Below are positions 7,442-16,561 of a stretch of 64,000 nt of DNA, in pieces. Source of the DNA: Bryobacterales bacterium (lineage in GTDB: Bacteria > Acidobacteriota > Terriglobia > Bryobacterales > Bryobacteraceae); the NCBI GenBank assembly GCA_947446025.1, contig CANFEY010000014.1, positions 18,284 through 82,283 on the forward strand. The letters run 5' to 3'. Each line of letters opens with the position of its first letter. The first letter of the stretch is position 1. The notes beneath the pieces were generated by a model. That model made no database searches, was not told the DNA's origin, and saw only the letters and a program-made list of their open reading frames with translations. Made by a program: the position numbers and the translations under genes.

Positions 7442-8808
7442 TTCTTCAATCCGAGCATCTTATCCGCCCACGGAATAAAGTACTTCCAGTTCGGACCATC
7501 CGTGTGCCCCCCGTCGTGCTGCCGCCAGGCGAGTTCCCCATCCATCATGCTCACGTTCACCGCAGGCATCTTCTCATTGCGATAGTCACCCGACCCGATC
7601 GCCTTTGCGCCCAGCAGCCGGTACACCGGACCCGCCGCCACCGCAGCCATGTAGCTGCCCTGGTGATCCAGCCAATGCGCGTCGCCCTTCTCGGGAACAC
7701 CGTAGCTCACCAACGCCAGGCGCGGCGCGCACAGAGCGATCAGATCATGCGCGTCCACCGGAATGTCGCCGGCATTCTTGCTGCCGAAGGTCGCCTCAGA
7801 CGCGCCGTACTTCAGGAAGTTGCCCGCCATCCAGTGATACTCGCCGGAGCCGGTCAAATTCTCCACCGCCTCACCCCAATTGCGCCGATGTAGCTTCGCG
7901 CCGCCTTCGCCGGAGGATCCAATCAGCACCACCGCGAAGCGCGTATCGTAGGCCATGGTGACAAGCGCGGCTTTCCCGTAGCGCGACACGCCCTCAATGC
8001 CGACGTGCTTTGCATCCACGGCCTTGTCCGTCTCCAGATAATCGAGGCCACGCGATGCGCCCCACGCCCACGCCCGCAGCGCGCCCCAATCTTCCGGCTT
8101 GCGGAACTGGCCCTTGTTCACCAGCCCGATGACGCCCTTGGTCAGCCCCCCTCCGTTATCCGCCTGCACGCTGCCCGGATTGATGTAGGCGTAGCCCCAA
8201 CCGTCCGCTAGCAACTGCTGCGTCGCCGGAGCATCCGCATTCGGATCCGCCTTGCCCTTGGCTGCGGGAGCCGTTTCGCCCGGAGCCAACGGCAGAGCTC
8301 CACGCCCGAACAGCATCATCAAGGGCACCTTGCCCCTGGCATTCGCCGGGGTTACCACCGTCATCTCAATCTCCACGCTGATCGCCGGGTAGGCGGAGTT
8401 GTCCACATGCCCCACCACTTGCTTGCCCAGCGCCGCATGCGGACCCACCGTGCCCGTCACTGTCTTGGCCACCGACCAGGTCACCTTAGGAGCATTCTTC
8501 GGGACCCGGCCCAGCACCTCCCGGTCAAAGTCCTCGATAATCTCCGCGCGCCGCTGCTTGTTCCACACGTCCGCTGAGGTAACTTTCTTGCCGTTCTTCA
8601 ACGTGAGCGGGTCCGGCAACACGGGAAACGGATTTGCCGTGGCTTCATCGTAGTTGGCATGGTTCGGCGCGGACTCATTCCCGCTGGGTCCAGGGCGCAG
8701 GGCTGTGATGCCCAGCTGCTCCATCATCTTCTTGTGGTCTTCAGCCGCGGTCTGTGCCAGCAGACCTGCCGCACCCAACAGCGCGGGCACCCAGAGTTTG
8801 AATCGCAT
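7438..8808 (-). CDS. Secreted CE15-like glucuronoyl esterase / acetyl xylan esterase family protein
   Basis: The 456-residue protein starts at ATG 8808, preceded by AGAGGAA, and has a signal peptide ending LLAQT. It is an alpha/beta hydrolase with the carbohydrate esterase family 15 nucleophile motif GVSRYGKAA (Ser275), an acid residue in SSGEGGAKLHRR (about 301) and a histidine in HWLDHQGSY. CE15 enzymes cleave ester links between lignin and glucuronoxylan. The gene is coupled to the SGNH esterase downstream. A family-level assignment is safe; the exact substrate is not. Confidence 0.85.
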   Translation of the reverse strand: MRFKLWVPALLGAAGLLAQTAAEDHKKMMEQLGITALRPGPSGNESAPNHANYDEATANPFPVLPDPLTLKNGKKVTSADVWNKQRRAEIIEDFDREVLGRVPKNAPKVTWSVAKTVTGTVGPHAALGKQVVGHVDNSAYPAISVEIEMTVVTPANARGKVPLMMLFGRGALPLAPGETAPAAKGKADPNADAPATQQLLADGWGYAYINPGSVQADNGGGLTKGVIGLVNKGQFRKPEDWGALRAWAWGASRGLDYLETDKAVDAKHVGIEGVSRYGKAALVTMAYDTRFAVVLIGSSGEGGAKLHRRNWGEAVENLTGSGEYHWMAGNFLKYGASEATFGSKNAGDIPVDAHDLIALCAPRLALVSYGVPEKGDAHWLDHQGSYMAAVAAGPVYRLLGAKAIGSGDYRNEKMPAVNVSMMDGELAWRQHDGGHTDGPNWKYFIPWADKMLGLKK

Positions 8809-8863
8809 GTGGTTCCTCTCCACAAAGGATAGTGGCATTGCCGGAGCGCCGCAAGGCGCGAAG

Positions 8864-9415
8864 TCAGCGATACAGTCCGTGCTCCCGAATATAGCCGGCC
8901 ACCGCGTCCGGCAAGCCAGCGGGGCTCTGCGATTCCCGGATCGCGGCGCGAATGCCGGAGGACGACTCAGGCAATGCCAGATCATCCAATCTCAACACCC
9001 GAGCCCCCCGCGGAGTCTCGTAGGTGTGCCCTGGCCGCGTGACCACGATGAACTCGACTGCCTCGATCACGTCCCGCGCCCGGTACCAACTCTGAATCTC
9101 CGCGAACGCGTCCGCGCCGATGATAAAGAACAGCTCGCCGCCCTCCGCCTTCAGCCGCTCAATGGTGTGGATGGAGTAGCTCTTGCTCTGCCCCTCTTCA
9201 ATCCGCGACGGCACCAGCCGGGGATCACCCGCACAGGCGAGTTCCACCATGCGGTAGCGTTCTTCGTAGGGAGTCCCCGTGCCCTTGTGAGGAGGCATCG
9301 CCGCCGGGATCATCAGTACCTCATCCAACGCGAACCGGCCCGCCGCCGCCCGCGCAATTGCGATGTGCGCGTTGTGGATGGGATCAAACGTCCCGCCGAA
9401 CATTGCTCTCTTCAT
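8864..9415 (-). CDS. nadD: Nicotinate-nucleotide adenylyltransferase
   Basis: NadD adenylates nicotinate mononucleotide to deamido-NAD in NAD synthesis. The 183-residue protein has the nucleotidyltransferase signature GGTFDPIHNAHIAIA at 7-21, the MIPAAMPPHKG loop, FIIGADAF, and the C-terminal SSSGIRAAI phosphate-binding segment. Its ATG overlaps the stop of the upstream waaA-lpxK fusion (ATGA), linking it in translation to lipid A assembly. Confidence 0.96.
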   Translation of the reverse strand: MKRAMFGGTFDPIHNAHIAIARAAAGRFALDEVLMIPAAMPPHKGTGTPYEERYRMVELACAGDPRLVPSRIEEGQSKSYSIHTIERLKAEGGELFFIIGADAFAEIQSWYRARDVIEAVEFIVVTRPGHTYETPRGARVLRLDDLALPESSSGIRAAIRESQSPAGLPDAVAGYIREHGLYR

Positions 9416-11622
9416 TGCCGCCCCTCAATCAAGCGCAGCAGCTGATCTTCATTATCGATCTCCACGGAGATCCGCACACACTCGATGGCTGTGGAGAATC
9501 CGGCAGGCAGGTTCATCCAGTCCTTTTCCGTGGTCACCAGCGTCGCCCCGCCAGCCTTCTCCCCGAAGGCTTCCAGCTCGGCGAGGGAGTAGCGGTGGTG
9601 ATCCGGGAACGCGGCGCGCTCTACGATTTCGAGGCCCAAGTCCTCCAGCGTACGCCAGAACGCAGCCGGGGAGCCGATGCCGCAGAACGCAGCCACTTTG
9701 CGCGACGCACCCGTCCACGGCTCCGGGACCATGCGCGAACGGAAAATGGGGCAGCTGGTGTGCCGGCGCAGCACCCGCTCAATGCCGGTAGTCGGGACTC
9801 CCTTGGGCACCCGCGTCAGCAGAATCGCGGTAGCCCGCCCCAGCGCCTCCAGCGGTTCGCGGCGCAGACCCACCGGGAACAGGCCGCCCCCCCAGGGACG
9901 GGTCGCATCGATCAGCACGATGTCGGCATCGCGCCGCAAGCGAACGTGCTGGAACCCGTCGTCCAAAAGGAAGACCGCCGGCTTCAGTTGCGCCTCCAGC
10001 AGCCGCCCGGTTTCATACCGGTCCGCGCCGATGCCAACGTGGGCGATGTGACGCCGCACAAACATCTGCGCCTCGTCACCGGTCTGCGCGGCGGGAGCGT
10101 GGGTGCCTCGGGGGACGATCAGCGGCGCGCCCGCATTCTGCCTCCGGTAGCCGCGCGTGAGGATCGCCGGGTCCGCCAGGCGTGCGGCCAAGTGGGCCAC
10201 CACTGGCGACTTGCCCGAGCCTCCCATGGTCAGCCCGCCGATGCTCACCACGCGCGTAGAAAGTGAGCGTGCAGAACGAGTTCCGCGCGCAACATTCATC
10301 CGATGGCTGAAGGCCCACAGACACGCGAGAGGGCGCAGCAGTGGCCTGCCTGGGTCGGGTACGCCGTCTTCGAGAGCCTGAAGCACGCGCGCGGCCACCC
10401 GGTGCACAACGCCGCGTTTCGCCAGCGCCAACTGCTGGGCGATCTCCCCAGCGCGCCCTGGAGCATCCAACGCGCGCCGCACAGCGGAACCCAAGGACGG
10501 CGCGTCCTGAATCCGGATCAAAGCCCCGGCGGCGGTGAACTCGGCCGCCATTTCCGCGAAGTTCTCCATGTGCGGACCGGCGATCACGGGCTTGGCGAAA
10601 AACGCCGGCTCCAGGACATTGTGCCCGCCCCGGCTGGCCAGCGTCCCACCCATAAAGACCACCGTGGCCCGCTCAAAGACGGCGGCCAGTTCTCCGATGG
10701 AGTCCAAGAGCAAAACTCCCGGCAACGCCAAGCGTCCCGGCTGCGAGCGGCACGCAAAGGCCAGGCCCGCAGCGCGCAATTTCTCCGCCACCGCGTCGAA
10801 CCGCTCCGGTCGGCGTGGCGCAAGGATCAACAACAGTCCCGGACGCCGCAACTCCTGAAACGCGGCGATCACCGCGTCATCTTCATCGGGATCGCCGGTC
10901 TGCGCCGGAGGCATGGTGCTCGCCGCCACCCACACCTCGGGTGCGTTCAGCCGATCCAAGAACGCCGCCAAATCCGCCGCAATCGCCCGAGGCGGCTGAA
11001 AGTCATACTTTAGATTTCCAGCGGAAACAACACGACTAGCAGGCGCTCCCGCCAGAAGATAGCGCTCCGCGTCCTGCGGCGATTGGACCCAAATCTCATC
11101 CGCCAATTCCAGACACCCGCCGAAGAACCAGCTCCAGCGCCGGTAGCGCGGCAGCGCGCGGTCGGAGATCCGGCCATTAACGACCAGCAGCGCGGCCCCG
11201 GACCGCTTGGCCTCCCGGTACAAGTTCGGCCAAATCTCCGTCTCCATCACCACCAGAGCGGCCGGTCGGATGCGCCGCAGCACGCGCCGCACCGCGCTGC
11301 GGTAATCGAGCGGAGCATAAAACACGCCGCGCACCAACCCGGCCAGACGCTGCTCTGCCGTTACCCGTCCAGCCAATGTAGCGGTGGAGACGAAGATATC
11401 CACATCCGGACGCGCCGCACCTACCCGCCGGATCAATTCCACCGCGGAGAGAACCTCACCCACTGAGACCGCGTGTAACCACAACGATCCCATCCCCGTC
11501 GAATGGAATGTGGCTGGCAGGAACCCCAGCCGCTCTTCCATCCGAGCGAAGTATGCGCGATTGCGCAATCCCCGGTAGAGTAGATAGAGGGCCAGCGCCG
11601 GACTCAGCGCAATCTGGAGCAC
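9412..11622 (-). CDS. Fused Kdo transferase (WaaA/KdtA) and tetraacyldisaccharide 4'-kinase (LpxK)
   Basis: One frame of about 736 residues joins two successive lipid A enzymes. Residues ~1-410 are WaaA: N-terminal membrane helix (LQIALSPALALYLLYRG), ERLGFLP, the WLHAVSVGEV donor-site segment, METEIWPN, and the C-terminal FMGGTLASRGGHNVLEPA. Residues ~430-736 are LpxK, with the P-loop SIGGLTMGGSGKSP near 461-474, LTRGYRR, and LLDDGFQH. Between them is a short linker with no stop. The GTG at 11622 is chosen because it gives a typical WaaA N-terminus; a TTG at 11706 is in frame but would overlap the divergent gene. No clear Shine-Dalgarno is seen. Confidence 0.92.
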   Translation of the reverse strand: MLQIALSPALALYLLYRGLRNRAYFARMEERLGFLPATFHSTGMGSLWLHAVSVGEVLSAVELIRRVGAARPDVDIFVSTATLAGRVTAEQRLAGLVRGVFYAPLDYRSAVRRVLRRIRPAALVVMETEIWPNLYREAKRSGAALLVVNGRISDRALPRYRRWSWFFGGCLELADEIWVQSPQDAERYLLAGAPASRVVSAGNLKYDFQPPRAIAADLAAFLDRLNAPEVWVAASTMPPAQTGDPDEDDAVIAAFQELRRPGLLLILAPRRPERFDAVAEKLRAAGLAFACRSQPGRLALPGVLLLDSIGELAAVFERATVVFMGGTLASRGGHNVLEPAFFAKPVIAGPHMENFAEMAAEFTAAGALIRIQDAPSLGSAVRRALDAPGRAGEIAQQLALAKRGVVHRVAARVLQALEDGVPDPGRPLLRPLACLWAFSHRMNVARGTRSARSLSTRVVSIGGLTMGGSGKSPVVAHLAARLADPAILTRGYRRQNAGAPLIVPRGTHAPAAQTGDEAQMFVRRHIAHVGIGADRYETGRLLEAQLKPAVFLLDDGFQHVRLRRDADIVLIDATRPWGGGLFPVGLRREPLEALGRATAILLTRVPKGVPTTGIERVLRRHTSCPIFRSRMVPEPWTGASRKVAAFCGIGSPAAFWRTLEDLGLEIVERAAFPDHHRYSLAELEAFGEKAGGATLVTTEKDWMNLPAGFSTAIECVRISVEIDNEDQLLRLIEGRQ

Positions 11623-11650
11623 CCAATAGGCAGAAATGCCGAGGAGAAAA

Positions 11651-12247
11651 ATGAGACGCGTCTTAATCGTTTTATTGAGTATAACCGCGGCGTGGGCAGT
11701 GGACAAGAAGGGCGGCTTCGCCCCGGCCCCAGCGGACTCCTACCCCGGCCACGTCACGGCCGACAAAATCACCATTGCCGCCAAGCCCTACAACACCGCC
11801 GAACTCGCGGCTACCGCGTTCGGCAAGGTGAAACCGCATGAGCGCGGCATTCTCCCCGTGCTGGTGGTGATCCGGAACAACACCGGCAAGGCGCTGCGTC
11901 TGGACCTCAAGACCGAGTTCGTGACGGCGGACGGGCAGCACCTGGAAGCCATCTCGCCCGACGATGTGATCCGCTACCAGGGCATCCAGCGCAGGCCGGG
12001 CACCAAGTCGTCGGCGCCGCGCATTCCGGGCATTAATAGCGGCGCTCCCAAGGGTCCGCTGAATACGCCGGAGATTGAGGGCCGCGCGTTTCTGGTGAAG
12101 CTGCTGCCACCTGGCGAATCCGCCAACGGCTTCTTCTACTTCGAGGCCAGCGAACTCAAGGGCGCGCAACTCTACCTGACCGGCATCAAGGACGCCGCAT
12201 CCAACCAGTCCTATTTCTACTACGAGCTACCGCTGGACGCGCGCTAA
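11651..12247 (+). CDS. Exported protein of unknown function
   Basis: The ATG at 11651 is preceded by GAGGAG; an ATG at 11636 is also in frame. The 198-residue product has a signal peptide (MRRVLIVLLSITAAWAVD), a central beta-rich domain (GILPVLVVIRNNTGKALRLDL), a Pro/Gly-rich linker and a final domain (ANGFFYFEASELKGAQLYL). It resembles the protein at 5346-5978 in plan, and the 'GILPVLVVIRNNT' pattern looks like an immunoglobulin-type fold used for envelope proteins. Function unknown. It is divergent from the waaA-lpxK fusion. Confidence 0.75.
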   Translation: MRRVLIVLLSITAAWAVDKKGGFAPAPADSYPGHVTADKITIAAKPYNTAELAATAFGKVKPHERGILPVLVVIRNNTGKALRLDLKTEFVTADGQHLEAISPDDVIRYQGIQRRPGTKSSAPRIPGINSGAPKGPLNTPEIEGRAFLVKLLPPGESANGFFYFEASELKGAQLYLTGIKDAASNQSYFYYELPLDAR

Positions 12248-12266
12248 ATGGTGTCAGACACCATTT
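12246..12266. repeat. Perfect 21-base palindrome at a convergent gene junction
   Basis: Two 10-base arms (AAATGGTGTC and GACACCATTT) flank a single A. The element overlaps the stop of the upstream gene and supplies the last codons and stop of the ferredoxin gene on the other strand. GGTGTCNGACACC palindromes are dispersed repeats in several bacterial genomes, which suggests an inserted repetitive unit; it is too tight to be a normal stem-loop terminator. Confidence 0.7.
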
Positions 12267-12664
12267 GACTTCGGCACCGGGATCGCTGAGCCCAGGTTCA
12301 TGGACCCGCCGCCCTCGCTCACGTAGTTCCGATTCCACGCCGGCAACTTCACCGTAACATCGCCCGTCACCACCGCCATGCAGGCGAGCCGCGAGTGGAT
12401 TGTTAGATCCGCAGCCGTGTCCAGGCGGTCCATCTCATCGTCGTCGGCTTCGGAGAGGTTCGCTTCGCCCGCCGTCACGATGACGTGGCAGGTGGTGCAG
12501 GCGCACTTGCCGCCGCAGGCGTGTTCCACCGGAATCTTGAAATGCATGGCGACATCCAGGATGGACTCGGGCTTCCCGTGTTCATCGTACGGCAGCTTCC
12601 CGTGTTCAAATTCGACGGTCTTATCGCCTTCTGCTCCGAAATTCGTGAACGTTACCTTTGGCAC
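12254..12664 (-). CDS. Adrenodoxin-type 2Fe-2S ferredoxin
   Basis: An electron carrier with the 2Fe-2S pattern C-X5-C-X2-C plus a distal Cys: Cys50, Cys56, Cys59 (HACGGKCACTTCHV) and Cys95 (SRLACM). The length from GTG 12664 is 136 residues, longer than Isc ferredoxin because of a C-terminal Ser/Gly/Pro tail, and a further Cys54 lies inside the cluster loop. AGGAG is only one base from this GTG, so the start is not certain; an ATG at 12706 would overlap argS. The acidic helix ADDDEMDRLD is typical of the Isc type. Its last codons lie in the palindromic repeat. Confidence 0.87.
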   Translation of the reverse strand: MPKVTFTNFGAEGDKTVEFEHGKLPYDEHGKPESILDVAMHFKIPVEHACGGKCACTTCHVIVTAGEANLSEADDDEMDRLDTAADLTIHSRLACMAVVTGDVTVKLPAWNRNYVSEGGGSMNLGSAIPVPKSNGV

Positions 12665-12697
12665 ACTCCTATTGTAGCTGGCATACTGAAGGATTCC

Positions 12698-14641
12698 ATG
12701 TTTCATCTACTAGAAAAGCGAATCGCGGACGCCTTTGCCGCGCATGTGCCCCGCCCCGTGCAGACTGAGCAGCCGAAGCAGACCTCGTTCGGGGAGATCG
12801 CCGTACCGGCGGCCTTTCAGCTGGCGCGGACCCTCAAGAAGCCGCCCAAGGTCATCGCGGCGGAGTTGGCGGAGGCTGTGGGCAAGATTCCCGGCGTAGC
12901 CTCGCTCGAAATCGCCGGCAACGGCTATATCAACGTGCGCTTGGATCGCGGAGCTTACGCCGTCGCCGCGCTGAAGCAAGAGGCCTCGGCGGGGAGCGGC
13001 ACCGCGGATAAGGTGATTGTCGAACACACCAACATCAACCCCAACAAAGCCGCCCACATCGGACATCTGCGCAACGCCGTACTGGGCGATACCTTCGTGC
13101 GTATGCTGCGCGCCACCGGGCAGACCGTGGAAGCGCAAAACTACATCGACAACACCGGCGTGCAAGTGGCCGACGTCGTAGTGGGCTTTGAACATCTGGA
13201 GCACAAGTCCGCCGCCCAGGTCCATGCTCTCATCGCCGACCCCGCGGTCCGCTTCGACTACCTGTGCTGGGATCTCTACGCCCGCACCTCGCAATACTAC
13301 GCCGCGCATCCCGAAGCCATTGAGTGGCGCAAGGACACGCTGCATAAAATCGAACACGGCGAAGGCGAAACCGCCACCCTGGCGCACACCGTGGCCGACG
13401 CCATCGTCCGGGCCCACCTCACCACCATGTACCGGCTCAACATTGAGTACGACGTGCTGCCCCGCGAAAGCGAAATCCTGCACCTCCAGTTTTGGGCCAC
13501 CGCCTTCGAACAACTCAAGGAACGCAAGGCGATTTACCTTGAAACCGAGGGCAAGAATAAAGGCTGCTGGGTGATGCCATCGTCCGCATTCCGCCAGGGC
13601 GTGGAGGATGAGGCCTCAGCCGAAGACAGCAAGGTCATCGTGCGCTCCAACGGCACCGTCACCTATGTGGGCAAGGACATCGCCTATCAGCTATGGAAGT
13701 TCGGTCTGTTGGGCAAGGACTTCTTCTATCGCTTGTGGCACACCTATCCGGACGGGCACAAAGTGTGGGCCTCGACCACGGAGGCGCAGACGGGTGCGCC
13801 GAACTTCGGCGGCGGCACCCGCGTCTACAACGTGATCGATTCGCGCCAGTCTTACTTGCAGGATGTGGTGGTCGCCGGCCTCAACGCTCTTGGCTACGCC
13901 GCGCAGGCCGAAGCCAGCATCCACTTCTCCTACGAAATGGTCGCCCTCTCCCCGCGCACCTGCATTGAGATGGGCATCGAACTCTCCGATGAAGACAAGA
14001 AGCGCCCCTACGTCGAAGTCTCCGGCCGCAAGGGCCTGGGCGTCAAAGCCGACGACTTGATTGACACCCTGATTGCCAAAGCGTTCGACGAAGTCTCCTC
14101 CCGCAATGCCGAACAATCCGAAGCCTCCCGCCGAGCCGTGGCCACGCGCATCGCCATCGGCGCGCTGCGCTACTTCATGCTGAAGTACACCCGCAATTCC
14201 GTCATCGCCTTCGACTTCGGCGAAGCCTTGGCCTTCACCGGGGAAACCGGCGTCTACGTCCAGTACGCCACCATCCGCACCCGCAAGATCGTGCGCAAAT
14301 TCCTAGATAGCGGCCAAGCCATGCCGGACTTCGCGTCGGTACTCACCGCCGAAGCTATGGCCCGCCAATTGGCCGACGAAACCTGCTGGCAGTGCCTGCT
14401 GGACGCCTCGAAGATGGAAGCCGCCATCGAACGCGCCGTCGCCAGCGGCGAGCCGTCGCACGTGGCCCGCTACGCCTTCCAACTCGCGCAATCCTTCAGC
14501 GGCTTCTACGACAAGTTCCAAGTGGTCACCGAACCCGACGCCGAAAAACGCGCGTTCCTGCTGTGGCTGACTACCTACTTCAACCAGCAGTTGGAACGCA
14601 CGCTGCAAGTGCTCGGCATCGAAGTGCCGGACTACATGTAA
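12698..14641 (+). CDS. argS: Arginyl-tRNA synthetase
   Basis: The enzyme charges tRNA-Arg. From ATG 12698 it is 647 residues. The N-terminal Add1 domain is followed by the class I signature HTNINPNKAAHIGHLRN (HIGH at 120-123), with the upstream Lys known to compensate for variant KMSKS loops. The KMSKS position here reads SGRKGLGVKADDL. The C-terminal anticodon-binding helical domain (LRYFMLKYTRNSVIAFDF and following) ends with the typical QQLERTLQVLGI. It is divergent from the ferredoxin gene. Confidence 0.96.
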   Translation: MFHLLEKRIADAFAAHVPRPVQTEQPKQTSFGEIAVPAAFQLARTLKKPPKVIAAELAEAVGKIPGVASLEIAGNGYINVRLDRGAYAVAALKQEASAGSGTADKVIVEHTNINPNKAAHIGHLRNAVLGDTFVRMLRATGQTVEAQNYIDNTGVQVADVVVGFEHLEHKSAAQVHALIADPAVRFDYLCWDLYARTSQYYAAHPEAIEWRKDTLHKIEHGEGETATLAHTVADAIVRAHLTTMYRLNIEYDVLPRESEILHLQFWATAFEQLKERKAIYLETEGKNKGCWVMPSSAFRQGVEDEASAEDSKVIVRSNGTVTYVGKDIAYQLWKFGLLGKDFFYRLWHTYPDGHKVWASTTEAQTGAPNFGGGTRVYNVIDSRQSYLQDVVVAGLNALGYAAQAEASIHFSYEMVALSPRTCIEMGIELSDEDKKRPYVEVSGRKGLGVKADDLIDTLIAKAFDEVSSRNAEQSEASRRAVATRIAIGALRYFMLKYTRNSVIAFDFGEALAFTGETGVYVQYATIRTRKIVRKFLDSGQAMPDFASVLTAEAMARQLADETCWQCLLDASKMEAAIERAVASGEPSHVARYAFQLAQSFSGFYDKFQVVTEPDAEKRAFLLWLTTYFNQQLERTLQVLGIEVPDYM

Positions 14642-14648
14642 ACTCCCA

Positions 14649-15476
14649 CTACACGTCCACCCTAACCCGCATAAACGTCGCCGGGATCGACACGCCCGTC
14701 CCGCTGGTGTTCTGCGACTTTGCCAACACAATCAACTGCGCCCGCAATTCTTCCACCTTGCCGTTTTTCTCCGCCGCCTCGAACGCATTCATCGTGGGAC
14801 CGTAGAACTGCCGGAACAGGTCGATCAGCTGCTCTGGGCCGCGATCCGGGGATGTGAACAGAAACGTATCTTTCACCATGGAGATCTTCTCCGCAGCTAT
14901 CCCGGCCTGCCCGAACCGCTCCACGATGCTCGCTTCCACACCCCACGTCATCGGGCTGATGAAACCCTCCGGCGGCGGAGGCGTGAACGCCGAGCTGATC
15001 TTCAGCAACTGCGACACGAACGACGTCGGATCATTCGGGATCCAGTTGCCCATAACGATCCGCCCGCCCGGCTTCGTCACACGCACCATCTCCTTCGCGA
15101 CGTCGAACGGTTTGGGTGCGAACATCGCCCCGAACACCGACAGCGTCAAGTCGAACGCGGCATCCCCGACTCTAATCAAGTTGCACGCGTCGCCCTCCTC
15201 AAAGTGGAGATTGCGCAACCCCAATTCTTCGGCGCGCCCATTCCCCGCCTCAACAAGGTTCCGCGCGATGTCGACCCCCGTCACGTCCGCCCCCGACTGC
15301 GCCAGCGGCACCGCCGTCGTCCCATCGCCGCAGCCTAAGTCGAGCGCCCGCAGCGGCGGCTTCACGCCCAGCGACTGCACCAACGCCTCGCCCGATTCAC
15401 GCATCATTGCCGCGATCGCAGTGAAGTCGCCTTTTTCCCACAACGCCTTATTCGGATTCGCGATACTTGCCTGCAT
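14649..15476 (-). CDS. Class I SAM-dependent methyltransferase
   Basis: The start ATG at 15476 has AGGAG upstream and gives 275 residues. The Rossmann methyltransferase motifs are clear: motif I ALDLGCGDGTTAVPLA, an acidic end of strand 2 (GVDIARN), motif II/III FEEGDACNLI, and post-motif VRVTKPGGRIVMGNW. It resembles the UbiE/Methyltransf_11 and arsenite-methyltransferase-like groups, but substrate residues are not diagnostic. It lies divergent from an AraC-type regulator with 104 bases between the starts, which may control it. Confidence 0.85.
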   Translation of the reverse strand: MQASIANPNKALWEKGDFTAIAAMMRESGEALVQSLGVKPPLRALDLGCGDGTTAVPLAQSGADVTGVDIARNLVEAGNGRAEELGLRNLHFEEGDACNLIRVGDAAFDLTLSVFGAMFAPKPFDVAKEMVRVTKPGGRIVMGNWIPNDPTSFVSQLLKISSAFTPPPPEGFISPMTWGVEASIVERFGQAGIAAEKISMVKDTFLFTSPDRGPEQLIDLFRQFYGPTMNAFEAAEKNGKVEELRAQLIVLAKSQNTSGTGVSIPATFMRVRVDV

Positions 15477-15580
15477 AATTTGCTCCTGTCCTGCTTCAGG
15501 TCTACAATTATGCAGTAGGCGTTCCTGCGGCACCATGCCCGCGCGTCGCCAAGACTTGCTCCACCGTCCACAACTCTTTT

Positions 15581-16561
15581 ATGGATGCGTTTTCCGAAAT
15601 CTTGAACGGGGTGAAACTCAACGGCGCGGTCTTCTTCAACGCCGAGTTCTCCGCGCCCTGGGGAATTTCCGCGCCCAATTCCCGGGAACACGCCGCGCTA
15701 CTCGCACCGGCAGCCGAGCGTGTGGTCATGTTCCACCTCCTCACCGAAGGCCACGCAGTGGCCCAATTATTCGACGGGCGCGCTGAACAACTCGGCCCCG
15801 GTGACATCGTGATCTTTCCGCACGGCCACCCGCACCACATCGCCGATAGCCGCTCCACGCCGCGGCCCTTCCCCAACTACTGCATCGAAGAAAAGGTGAG
15901 AGCCGGCGATCTCAGCCCTCTCATCGCCGGCGGCGGCGGTCCGGCAACACGCTTCGTATGCGGCTACATGACCTGCGACCCATTCCTCAGCCGCCCTATC
16001 CTCAGCGGTCTGCCCGCACTCTTCAAAGTCAACATCCGCACGGACCGCTCTGGCCACTGGCTCGAAAACTCAATCCTCCACTTAGTTGAGGAAGCCGCGT
16101 CTGGCACGGTAGGCAGCGAAGCCTTGCTAGCCAAACTCTCCGAGGCTCTGTTCGTCGACACGCTGCGCCGCTATGTGGCCGCCCTGCCCGAACAACAGAC
16201 CGGCTGGCTCGCCGGCTCGCGCGACCCCATCGTCGGCAAGAGCCTCGGCCTGCTGCACTCCCGCGTTGCCCACCCCTGGACCATCGCCGATCTCGCCGAG
16301 CAAGTCGGTATCTCCCGCTCTGCCCTGGTCGAACGCTTCACCAAATACCTCGCCGAGCCGCCCATGACCTATCTCACCCGCTGGCGCATGCAGCTCGCCG
16401 CGCGATCACTTGAAAAAACTTCCCGAGGCGTCGCCGAAATCGCTGCCGACGTCGGCTACGAATCTGAAGCCGCCTTCAACCGCGCCTTCAAACGCGAATA
16501 CGGCCAGCCCCCTGGCCGCTATCGCAGCGGACAAAGAGACATCCCGTGCGAATCAGCCTAA
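15581..16561 (+). CDS. AraC-family transcriptional regulator with cupin sensor domain
   Basis: A 326-residue regulator. The N-terminal half is a cupin_6/AraC-binding type domain (FHLLTEGHAVAQLF, GPGDIVIFPHGHPHHIAD), likely the ligand sensor. The C-terminal ~100 residues hold two helix-turn-helix units (IADLAEQVGISRSALVERF and IAADVGYESEAAFNRAFKR) ending in the AraC signature YGQPPGRYR. It is divergent from the methyltransferase gene and overlaps the downstream racemase-like gene by 16 bases, so it probably controls one or both. Confidence 0.9.
   Translation: MDAFSEILNGVKLNGAVFFNAEFSAPWGISAPNSREHAALLAPAAERVVMFHLLTEGHAVAQLFDGRAEQLGPGDIVIFPHGHPHHIADSRSTPRPFPNYCIEEKVRAGDLSPLIAGGGGPATRFVCGYMTCDPFLSRPILSGLPALFKVNIRTDRSGHWLENSILHLVEEAASGTVGSEALLAKLSEALFVDTLRRYVAALPEQQTGWLAGSRDPIVGKSLGLLHSRVAHPWTIADLAEQVGISRSALVERFTKYLAEPPMTYLTRWRMQLAARSLEKTSRGVAEIAADVGYESEAAFNRAFKREYGQPPGRYRSGQRDIPCESA

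Noticed and set aside
11623..11706. Longer N-terminus of the waaA-lpxK fusion from TTG 11706
   Set aside because: It would overlap the divergent exported-protein gene and its leader, and the added residues do not look like WaaA.
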